A stretch of 9,565 bases of DNA from Oligoflexales bacterium. Lineage in GTDB: Bacteria > Bdellovibrionota > Oligoflexia > Oligoflexales > Oligoflexaceae. The translations under genes were made by a program, and so were the position numbers. The stretch's first letter is position 1. Each line of letters opens with the position of its first letter. This document shows, piece by piece, positions 1-7,386 of the stretch. The stretch is from positions 1 through 9,565 of the forward strand of contig JADFZC010000075.1 of NCBI GenBank assembly GCA_015232735.1. Reading direction: 5' to 3'. The notes beneath the pieces were generated by a model that was not told the DNA's origin, searched no databases, and worked only from the letters and a program-made list of their open reading frames with translations.

Positions 1-5
1 AAAGA

Positions 6-3000
6 TTGAAACTCCAAGAGAGTGCATATGCGAATGAAGTTTGCCTAGAGCCGCCTAATTCCAGCGATTTTTCACGCCATAAAAACCTGATCTGCAAAAT
101 TGTCAAGACATGCATTATTTCACTGCTTTTTTCTTCGCATTCAAAACTAGTTGTGGCAAATGACCGTGCTGACAGCTCTTCGATGATTTTTTTGAAAAGC
201 GGTATTGAAAAATATGATATTGGCAAGGAAGTAGAATATATTGAAGATAAAAACGGGACGATTGCCGTCAACGATATATCATCACCAAAAAGCGAAAATT
301 TGTGGAAAAAAAGCCTGTGGAACATTCCAAATTTTGGTTATACGGATTCAGTCTATTGGTTCAGATTCAAAATTAAAAATGAAAACCCTATATCTGAAGA
401 GTGGCTTTTGGAGCTTGCTTTTCCCATAATAAACGAAATCGATTTTTATTACTACGATCAAAACAATTCGCTTCAGAGCATAAAAACAGGAAATATATTC
501 CCATTTGAAAGTCGCAGATTTAATTATATCAATTTTGTTTTTCCGGTGCTGATCCCCAAAAATACGGAAAAAACATTTTTCCTGCGGGGTGGAAGCAACG
601 GTTCGATGCAATTTCCCTTCATATTATGGACATCAAAAAAATTCGCAGAATCAAAAAATCATGAATACGCGATTCAGTTTTTTTATGCCGGAATTCTTTC
701 AGTTATTATTCTTTACAATGTTTTTCTGGCCATCAGTTTGAAAAACATAGTCTATTTTTTCTACGTGCTTCATGTTTTGACACTGCTTGTCCTGCAAATG
801 TCACTTCTTGGTTTTTCCTCGCAGTTTTTCTGGCCCAACATTCCCATTCTTTCAACCAATGGTATAGCATTCATGCTTGGCGCAGCCGCCCTGTCCTTTT
901 ACCTTTTTTCAGTTGTTTTTCTTGAATTAGGGAAATTTGAGAAAAAGCTTTATAAGGCAATTATGATCTTGCCTTTATTTCTAATAGTTGACATGGGCAT
1001 ATCATTTTTTATCGAGTATAGGCCGGCAGTTATTTCCGCCATTCTCATCGGTTCATTTCACCTTTTATTCATACTTGCTGTTGCAGTATATCATGCTTAT
1101 AAGGGAGACAAATCTGCCAGATTTTTTCTATTAGCCTTCACGCTCTTCATTCTCAGCGCCTTTTTGACCGCTTCAAGACACTCAAATATTTTTCCAATAA
1201 ATTTCATAACACTATATGGGTTTCAAATAAGTTCACTAATCAGCGTGACATTATTTTCAATCTTTCTTGGCAATAAACTCAAACACAATACTATCATATC
1301 AAAAAACAGAATTGATATTTTATATAAGAAGCTTGAACAGCTGAATGCAAATTTGGAGGAAAGAGTTAAAGAACAAACTCATGAGCTGAGAACGGCATAT
1401 GAAATGCTAAAGACAATGGACCGGCAGAAAACCACATTTTTCCAAAATATCTCACATGAAATCCGAACTCCTCTCACACTAATAATGTATCCAATTGAAA
1501 ATATATTGAAGATTATGCCGGATAACCGGGATGCACAGATAGCGATGAAAAATTCCAAGCGCCTTCTGCGACTGATAAACCAGCTCCTTGATTTTCAAAA
1601 GCTGACTTCTGAAGGCATAAAAATAAAACTTACCCCGATAAATATTTCAGTGTTTCTGACTGCCTGTTCACAGTATTTTGAATCACTCTGTAAAAATAAG
1701 AATATTCATCTTAATATTGATTTCAATAAAAATGAGAAAATATATGTCCTGGCGCAAACCGATGCACTGGAAAAAATATTATTCAATTATCTGTCAAACG
1801 CAATCAAATTCTCAGGTGAGGGACGAGTCATTAAAATCACTCTGAACGCAGAGGGGAGTGATGTTGTCTTAAAGGTGAAAGACAATGGCCCCGGTATTAC
1901 AAAGGAGAACCAGAAGAAATTATTTCATATATTTTCCCAGATTGAAGACAGGAAATCTGAAAACTCCCAGAGTACGGGGATTGGGCTTGCACTTGTAAGA
2001 GAACTGACCGAGGCGATGAATGGCCAGGTTTTTGTCGAGAGTCTTCCTAACCATGGAAGTACATTCGGTGTCAGATTTCCACGATTTCATCCTGACCTTC
2101 CGGTATTCGACATGCTTATAATTGAAGATGACATCGAGTTTATAAATGATCTGTGTAATGAGCTGAAAGGGGTTGGAATATCTTTCAGAACTGCCATGAC
2201 AATTGAGGAAGCAAGAAAAGTTTCCAACGAAAACAGGTTTCACTGTTTGCTGTGCGATCTTTACCTTCAGGAAGATGACATGACGCAGTTTCTGATTGAG
2301 ATGGCGCGTACTCTGTCCGGAACCAACAGGCTTTTATTGACTGGTGACTGTCAAATCGTGGACATTGACAAAATCATCAACGAAGCCAAAGTGAAGAAAA
2401 TATACATAAAACCAGTCAACTCGGCGGATCTCATTAAAGATTTGAAGAAACTTTTGAAAGAGGAAAGCCTGACAATAGGATCTGAGACGGACTTATCAGA
2501 ATACAGGCCAAAGTCAGGCTATATCACTGAAGATCACAAGGATGAAAGAAACCTGGACGACGAAAACAGCAGGCAGCTTTCAGGAGAAGGACGGCTCATC
2601 CTTGTTGTTGATGATATAAAGGATGTGAGAGATCTTATCACAAATACGCTGAAGAGAAAGTCTTATCGTTTCATAACTGCACGCGACGGCCAGGAAGGGC
2701 TGGCGATGGCAAAAGAATACAAACCTGATTTGATTTTAGTGGACTGGATGATGCCGAAAATTACCGGAATCGAAATGATAGAGAAGATGGCGACGGACGA
2801 TGTGCTTAAGGCAATACCTACCATCCTTCTTACGGCAAAAAGTGATGAAGAAAGCAAAATAATGGGAATTAAAAAGGGTGCACATGCATACCTCAGCAAA
2901 CCATTTGATGAGTTGGAACTGATTTGCACTATTGAAAACCTGATACATCTAAAAGACGGAGAAGAGAAAATAAGGGAGTTGAATGCAACTTTAACAGAGA

Positions 3001-3686
3001 AAGTTCTCAAGAGATTCCTTCCCCACAAGCTTGTGGATGATATATGTAACGGAACAAAAACATTGGAGGATGAACCCAGGTTGATGGAGATTACCATCAT
3101 GTTTGCAGATATTTCCGGATTTGCAGCAACATCTGAAATATTGGGCCCCAAAGTAATATCAAAACTTCTAAACCTGTTTTTCGACAGGATGACAGAAATA
3201 ATTTTTGGCTACGGAGGAACCGTGGACAAATTTATTGGTGACGGGATCATGGCGATTTTTGGGGCGCCGGAAGAGATGAATGGTGAAACCCAGGTAAGAG
3301 AAGCAGTCAAATGTGCGTGTTCCATGCAAAAAGCCCTGAGAGAGTTCAACAAGGAATGGAAAGAGGCATATGGAAAAGAATTTTTTATGAGAGTTGGAAT
3401 CCATAAGGGAACAGGAATTGTAGGCTCCTTCGGAGGTGAGAAGAGGTCGGAATACACGGTGATAGGTCCAGTGGTAAATATGGCCGCCAGAATAGAAAAG
3501 GCAGCCACACCAGGAGAGATATTCTTTTCCAACAGCATAAGAGACAACCTACCGGAGAAAGGATGGAGCAAAGTCGGTGTTTTTGACCTGAAAGGAATAG
3601 GTGAGACTCTGATTTTTAAGATTGACGAGAGCTGCCTTGATATGGAAGCGATAGAAAATCCAGCAAAAAACACTGGAGCAGCCTAA
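6..3686 (+). CDS. 7TMR-DISM hybrid histidine kinase with two receiver domains and a class III adenylate cyclase (5' end uncertain)
   Basis: This is a membrane sensor predicted to turn an extracellular signal into phosphotransfer and cAMP. Domains in order: a basic then hydrophobic segment at about 28-50 that looks like a signal peptide; a DISMED2-type periplasmic sensor at about 62-210; a seven-helix 7TMR-DISM membrane block at about 221-423; a coiled coil at about 430-475; HisKA with H484 in SHEIRTPL; HATPase with N598 (N-box), D626 in DNGPGI and a GIGLAL G2 box; receiver 1 (D708, D709, D751, T779, K802); receiver 2 (D869, D870, D913, T943, K965); a linker with FLP at 1004-1006; and a cyclase domain at about 1025-1213. 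The cyclase keeps metal aspartates D1035 and D1079, adenine-selecting K1075 and T1151, and transition-state N1158 and R1162. This set is typical of class IIIb adenylate cyclases, so cAMP is a better call than cGMP. The listed start is a TTG with about 27 residues ahead of the signal-like segment. The frame is open to the window edge, so the real start may lie upstream. The stop TAA is clear. Confidence 0.93.
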   Translation: MKLQESAYANEVCLEPPNSSDFSRHKNLICKIVKTCIISLLFSSHSKLVVANDRADSSSMIFLKSGIEKYDIGKEVEYIEDKNGTIAVNDISSPKSENLWKKSLWNIPNFGYTDSVYWFRFKIKNENPISEEWLLELAFPIINEIDFYYYDQNNSLQSIKTGNIFPFESRRFNYINFVFPVLIPKNTEKTFFLRGGSNGSMQFPFILWTSKKFAESKNHEYAIQFFYAGILSVIILYNVFLAISLKNIVYFFYVLHVLTLLVLQMSLLGFSSQFFWPNIPILSTNGIAFMLGAAALSFYLFSVVFLELGKFEKKLYKAIMILPLFLIVDMGISFFIEYRPAVISAILIGSFHLLFILAVAVYHAYKGDKSARFFLLAFTLFILSAFLTASRHSNIFPINFITLYGFQISSLISVTLFSIFLGNKLKHNTIISKNRIDILYKKLEQLNANLEERVKEQTHELRTAYEMLKTMDRQKTTFFQNISHEIRTPLTLIMYPIENILKIMPDNRDAQIAMKNSKRLLRLINQLLDFQKLTSEGIKIKLTPINISVFLTACSQYFESLCKNKNIHLNIDFNKNEKIYVLAQTDALEKILFNYLSNAIKFSGEGRVIKITLNAEGSDVVLKVKDNGPGITKENQKKLFHIFSQIEDRKSENSQSTGIGLALVRELTEAMNGQVFVESLPNHGSTFGVRFPRFHPDLPVFDMLIIEDDIEFINDLCNELKGVGISFRTAMTIEEARKVSNENRFHCLLCDLYLQEDDMTQFLIEMARTLSGTNRLLLTGDCQIVDIDKIINEAKVKKIYIKPVNSADLIKDLKKLLKEESLTIGSETDLSEYRPKSGYITEDHKDERNLDDENSRQLSGEGRLILVVDDIKDVRDLITNTLKRKSYRFITARDGQEGLAMAKEYKPDLILVDWMMPKITGIEMIEKMATDDVLKAIPTILLTAKSDEESKIMGIKKGAHAYLSKPFDELELICTIENLIHLKDGEEKIRELNATLTEKVLKRFLPHKLVDDICNGTKTLEDEPRLMEITIMFADISGFAATSEILGPKVISKLLNLFFDRMTEIIFGYGGTVDKFIGDGIMAIFGAPEEMNGETQVREAVKCACSMQKALREFNKEWKEAYGKEFFMRVGIHKGTGIVGSFGGEKRSEYTVIGPVVNMAARIEKAATPGEIFFSNSIRDNLPEKGWSKVGVFDLKGIGETLIFKIDESCLDMEAIENPAKNTGAA

Positions 3687-3843
3687 TATCCGGATTTTGA
3701 AAGCCAAAGCACAATAAGCCGAATTCCATTAAAAATTTGAATAAAAGCGCTATATTTTTTCAAAATTGCCAAAGCAGATTTCGGACCGTTTCTAACAATT
3801 CCACCATATTTTACCGATAAATATTCATCATTATTACAATAAT

Positions 3844-3848
3844 AAGGA
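3844..3848 (+). promoter_or_regulatory. Ribosome binding site of the second 7TMR-DISM kinase
   Basis: AAGGA lies 9 bases before the ATG at 3858 and supports that start, which also places a signal peptide at the very N-terminus. The 171-bp gap from the preceding stop (3687-3857) holds no gene. It contains a weak AT-rich stem (3736-3745 with 3755-3764) and no convincing terminator or -35/-10 pair, so co-transcription with the upstream gene is possible but not shown. Confidence 0.6.
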
Positions 3849-3857
3849 TCATTCAGC

Positions 3858-6800
3858 ATGAGAATCCCAAAAATACTCCTTACCACCATTTTGGCTTTTT
3901 CACACACCACAAAGGCGGCTGATGCCATCGTGATTGAACCGAAAGGCACGGAATATCAAATCGGGGAGAATGTCGATTATTTTGAAGATATCCCGGGAAA
4001 GATAACTATCGATGAAGCGGCCTCCTCGTCGATGGATGAAAAGTGGATAAAAAGCAAGGTTTCGGTTCCAAATTTTGGATTTACACCCTCGGTTTACTGG
4101 CTAAGATTCACGATTGACAGTGAAAAAATAAGCCAAAACAATAAGGACTGGCTCCTTGAAATCTCATATCCCGCCCTTGACCTGATAGAGCTATACATAC
4201 CCGGGCCTGATGGAAAGTTTGAAATGAAAGACACAGGGGATCATTTTCCTTTCAGCCACAGGGAAATAGAAAATCATAATTTTCTGTTTAGCATGCAGCT
4301 GTCTGGAAAGCAGACCTTCTATCTTAAATGCGCCACCACCGGATCGATGAAAATTCCAATGAAACTTTGGGAATCGAATAAATTTAACGTAAAAAACAAC
4401 AGGGAGGTCCTGGGATTCGGCTTTTTCTGCGGCGTCATTATCGTCATGATGCTGTATAACGCATTTCTTTCGATAACAATCAGGGATATCAACTATATCT
4501 ATTACATAGGCTACATAGGCCTCTTTCTGGGTTTCAACATGTCTCTCCAGGGAATAGCATATCAATATCTCTGGCCAAACAACATATGGATAGGCAACTA
4601 CAGCATCCCGATATGCATGTACGGATCTGCGACATTTGCGCTTTTTTTCTCGCGAAGCTTCCTGCAGACGCCAAAGCTGACCCCTTACCTCAACAAGCTT
4701 ATTACGCTTCTGATTGCATGGGGAATTCTTGGCCTTGCAGCTGTTCCGTTCCTCTCATACAAACTCACCACTGCCGCCAGTACGTCTTTGTCATTCTGTC
4801 TCAACGTTGTACTTATGACGGCCGGTTTTGTCCTTCTTAAACGCGGATACCGCTCCGCAAGATTCTATCTTATCGCGTTTGCCGCCATGTGGATAGGAAT
4901 GGCGTCAAAGGCTCTTCAGACACTGGGAATAATTCCTGTCAATTTCATCACGGAAAGCGGAATCACCATAGGATCCGTAGCCGAGGTCATACTGCTGTCT
5001 CTCGCGCTTGGTGACAAGATACGCCACGAACAGATGAAGGCTCAAAAGGAAATAGAAGATCTTAATGCCAACCTTATAGAAAAGGAAAAGGCCAGAACGA
5101 CATTTTTCCACAATACATCGCATGAGCTTAGGACTCCTCTAAATGGCATTATCGCATTTGTTTCCCTTTTACTGAAACAGCAGTATGGAAATCTGCCGGA
5201 AAGGGCAAATATCCAGCTCTCAAAAATTGGCAACCTAGCCGGTTCGCTCATGACTCAGGTAAATGCCATTCTTGATCTTGCAAAGAGCAGAAAGGGGGAA
5301 CTGAAACTCCTCAATTCAGCGATACCTCTCAACGAAATTGTGGATGAAACAAACATTCTGGCAGAAGGGCTGCGGCTTAAAAAGCCAAACATTGATTTTG
5401 TATGCAAAACCTCATGGAAAAGCAGCGAAAGTCCATCATTCATAAATGACAGGGAAAAGATACTCACCATAATACGGAATCTCATCGGCAATGCATTTAA
5501 ATTTTCCCAAGTTGATAGAAAAAATCAAATAGTCCTTGAACTTGTGCATGTTGATGGCAACTCGCTGACAATAAAAGTGGAAGACCGCGGCATTGGAATT
5601 CCAAAAGATCTGCATGAAGCCATTTTCGAGGAATTCAGACAGGTCCAGGGGGATTCAAGGAGAGTATATGAAGGAACAGGACTTGGCCTTACTATGGTAA
5701 GGGCAATCGTAAGTCTTATGGAAGGCAAAATCGATCTTGCCTCAGAAATTGGACAGGGAAGCACTTTCACGGTATTCATTCCAGCCCAAAAAGAAATTCA
5801 TTTGACACAATCAGAGCCTAAAGGCGAATTCTCAAAAGTAAAAATACCCGATCCTGACGAAAGCGATTCACGTTCCGTTTTAAAGGATGTAAAAGACGCT
5901 GAATCCAAAGATCAAAAGAAAAGAAAAATTCTTGTTATCGATGACAATGAAATAAACTGCGAGGTCGTGATGGACATTCTGGGTTCCGCCGGACATCAGG
6001 TAATTTCCTCATTGGATGGAAAAAGCGGACTTGCCAAAATACGCGAAGACAAACCGGATCTTATAATACTTGACCTTATGATGCCCGAATTTTCAGGTGA
6101 GGATGTGCTCAATGAATTGAAAAAGGACGACCTGCTCAGAGATATTCCCGTCATTCTTCTGACGGCCAGGGCCTCACAGGAGGACAGAATCTTCGGTCTG
6201 AGCCTTGGTGCGGATGACTATCTTGCAAAACCGATAATCAGCAGGGAACTCATGCACAGGGTGCATAACCTCGTCGAAAGGCTTGAATTTGCCAAATTAA
6301 TGGAAACCAACGTATACGAACAGAAAATGGCACAGCTCGGATCCCTGATGTCGGATCTCGCGCATGAACTTAGAAATATCAATAATTCAGCAGCATATAA
6401 TGTGGATAATCTCAAACCGAAGATAATAAATCTGCTCAAACAGTTCCCGCTTCCCGAACCAGGATGGAGCGAGATAATAAAAAGCATCACAGAAGCAAGT
6501 AGAGCCCTGACAAGGCCGGATATCGAGGATAAGATTAACTCCATGAATACCTCAGATTCCCCCGTGACCAATGAACTGTCTGTTATTGCAACTATTCTGA
6601 CTGAATACAAATGTGAAGAGAAAAATCTTATGGAAATATGGAAATATCTTGTTTCAAGCAAGGATTATGAAATGATTCGCAGACTCGATGGCTGCCTTGA
6701 TATTGTATCAGACCTTCTCACTTTCTCGCGGAGCGTCTTCAGAACAAACGAGCTTATGGAAAACGTTCTCAACTATGGCCGCAAATCCATTTCCCACGAT

Positions 6801-7247
6801 CAGGTCGATATTACGAGCCTCATCGCGCAGGCCATGTCGTTCATGAGTTTCAGATTTAAAAAGGCGGGTGTCGCACTTAAAACATCTCTTGACTTCAGTG
6901 GCAAGGCGGCAGTCGACAGTTCGGATATGCAGCAGATTCTTGTTAATCTTCTGGTAAACTCATGTGACGCCCTCAGCGGAGTCAGAAAGGATGGCTCCTA
7001 TATTGAAATACGAACCAGGGAAATCAAGGACAGGGTTTTTGTCCAGGTTGCCGATAACGGTTGCGGAATCCAGCCTGAAATAATGGAAAAGATATTTGAA
7101 AGCAATTTTACGACCAAAGGCAATAAGGGCAACGGCCGTGGACTTTTTCTGGCCAAGCGGCTGATGCATAAAAACAAGGGGGATATTTCAGTCAACTGCT
7201 CGAATGGAGAAACGGTATTTACTTTGGAGATGAAGAAGGCAGCCTGA
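3858..7247 (+). CDS. 7TMR-DISM hybrid sensor protein with two histidine kinase modules flanking a receiver domain
   Basis: This is a 1129-residue membrane sensor kinase. Domains in order: signal peptide at 1-20 (cleavage near TKA/AD); DISMED2-type periplasmic domain at about 25-178; seven-helix 7TMR-DISM block at about 184-386; a short coiled coil; HisKA with H422 in SHELRTPL; HATPase with N545, D576 in DRGIGI and a GTGLGL box; receiver at about 691-812 with D695, D696, D739 and K791; then a second kinase module. The second module has H836 in HELRN, N1034 in its N-box, D1066 in DNGCGI, an NFTTK motif and a GNGRGL box. Both kinase modules keep their phosphoacceptor histidine and ATP-binding motifs. 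The second module has about 70 extra residues (roughly 865-935) between its two dimerisation helices. The sensor half is clearly paralogous to the upstream gene (shared PNFGxTxSVYW pattern), while the output half differs. There is no DNA-binding or enzymatic output domain, so the second kinase probably signals to a separate regulator. That last step is inference. Confidence 0.94.
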   Translation: MRIPKILLTTILAFSHTTKAADAIVIEPKGTEYQIGENVDYFEDIPGKITIDEAASSSMDEKWIKSKVSVPNFGFTPSVYWLRFTIDSEKISQNNKDWLLEISYPALDLIELYIPGPDGKFEMKDTGDHFPFSHREIENHNFLFSMQLSGKQTFYLKCATTGSMKIPMKLWESNKFNVKNNREVLGFGFFCGVIIVMMLYNAFLSITIRDINYIYYIGYIGLFLGFNMSLQGIAYQYLWPNNIWIGNYSIPICMYGSATFALFFSRSFLQTPKLTPYLNKLITLLIAWGILGLAAVPFLSYKLTTAASTSLSFCLNVVLMTAGFVLLKRGYRSARFYLIAFAAMWIGMASKALQTLGIIPVNFITESGITIGSVAEVILLSLALGDKIRHEQMKAQKEIEDLNANLIEKEKARTTFFHNTSHELRTPLNGIIAFVSLLLKQQYGNLPERANIQLSKIGNLAGSLMTQVNAILDLAKSRKGELKLLNSAIPLNEIVDETNILAEGLRLKKPNIDFVCKTSWKSSESPSFINDREKILTIIRNLIGNAFKFSQVDRKNQIVLELVHVDGNSLTIKVEDRGIGIPKDLHEAIFEEFRQVQGDSRRVYEGTGLGLTMVRAIVSLMEGKIDLASEIGQGSTFTVFIPAQKEIHLTQSEPKGEFSKVKIPDPDESDSRSVLKDVKDAESKDQKKRKILVIDDNEINCEVVMDILGSAGHQVISSLDGKSGLAKIREDKPDLIILDLMMPEFSGEDVLNELKKDDLLRDIPVILLTARASQEDRIFGLSLGADDYLAKPIISRELMHRVHNLVERLEFAKLMETNVYEQKMAQLGSLMSDLAHELRNINNSAAYNVDNLKPKIINLLKQFPLPEPGWSEIIKSITEASRALTRPDIEDKINSMNTSDSPVTNELSVIATILTEYKCEEKNLMEIWKYLVSSKDYEMIRRLDGCLDIVSDLLTFSRSVFRTNELMENVLNYGRKSISHDQVDITSLIAQAMSFMSFRFKKAGVALKTSLDFSGKAAVDSSDMQQILVNLLVNSCDALSGVRKDGSYIEIRTREIKDRVFVQVADNGCGIQPEIMEKIFESNFTTKGNKGNGRGLFLAKRLMHKNKGDISVNCSNGETVFTLEMKKAA

Positions 7248-7262
7248 TTATTGGTTACTCTC

Positions 7263-7386
7263 AGAGCCTGTTGAAAAAGCCATGACTCGGCGTTGCTCGT
7301 CGCCTAAAAAATCCTCATTTACCAGCGCGTAAACTCCGGTTTTCCTCCTCCTCGCGCCTTGATTCCCGGCTTTTTCAACAGGCTCT
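7263..7386. repeat. 124-bp palindromic element with 19-bp terminal inverted repeats (MITE-like; possible bidirectional terminator)
   Basis: The left arm AGAGCCTGTTGAAAAAGCC (7263-7281) is repeated in exact reverse complement at 7368-7386. Inside, TTTAC at 7318-7322 pairs with GTAAA at 7329-7333. The centre of this inner pair is within one base of the centre of the outer arms, so the whole unit is an imperfect concentric palindrome, with weaker similarity between the GC-rich intermediate arms. If the arms are counted as 18 bp (7264-7281 and 7368-7385), they are flanked by the trinucleotide TCA on both sides, a possible 3-bp target duplication. There is no coding capacity. The element lies 15 bases after the kinase stop and overlaps the last base of the convergent lipoprotein stop. 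Such elements are usually non-autonomous miniature transposons or palindromic intergenic repeats. The strong stem could also end transcription from both sides. Its copy number in the genome is unknown from here. Confidence 0.85.

Noticed and set aside
2663..3151. 162-codon open frame on the minus strand inside the cyclase-kinase gene
   Set aside because: It is antisense to the intact receiver-2 and cyclase linker coding sequence, with low-complexity serine/isoleucine composition and no recognisable domain.
3209..3673. 154-codon open frame on the minus strand over the cyclase domain
   Set aside because: The plus-strand frame encodes catalytic residues of a class III cyclase in full. The antisense product has no recognisable features.
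3835..3840. TACAAT as a -10 box before the second kinase gene
   Set aside because: Transcription would start at or inside the SD at 3844-3848, and no good -35 lies at the right distance.
6218..6661. 147-codon open frame on the minus strand inside the second kinase
   Set aside because: It is antisense to a continuous receiver/kinase reading frame with intact motifs, and the product is serine/leucine-rich without a domain.
7263..7386. Inverted repeats as ends of a full insertion sequence
   Set aside because: The unit is only 124 bp with no coding capacity, so at most it is a non-autonomous miniature element or palindromic repeat.
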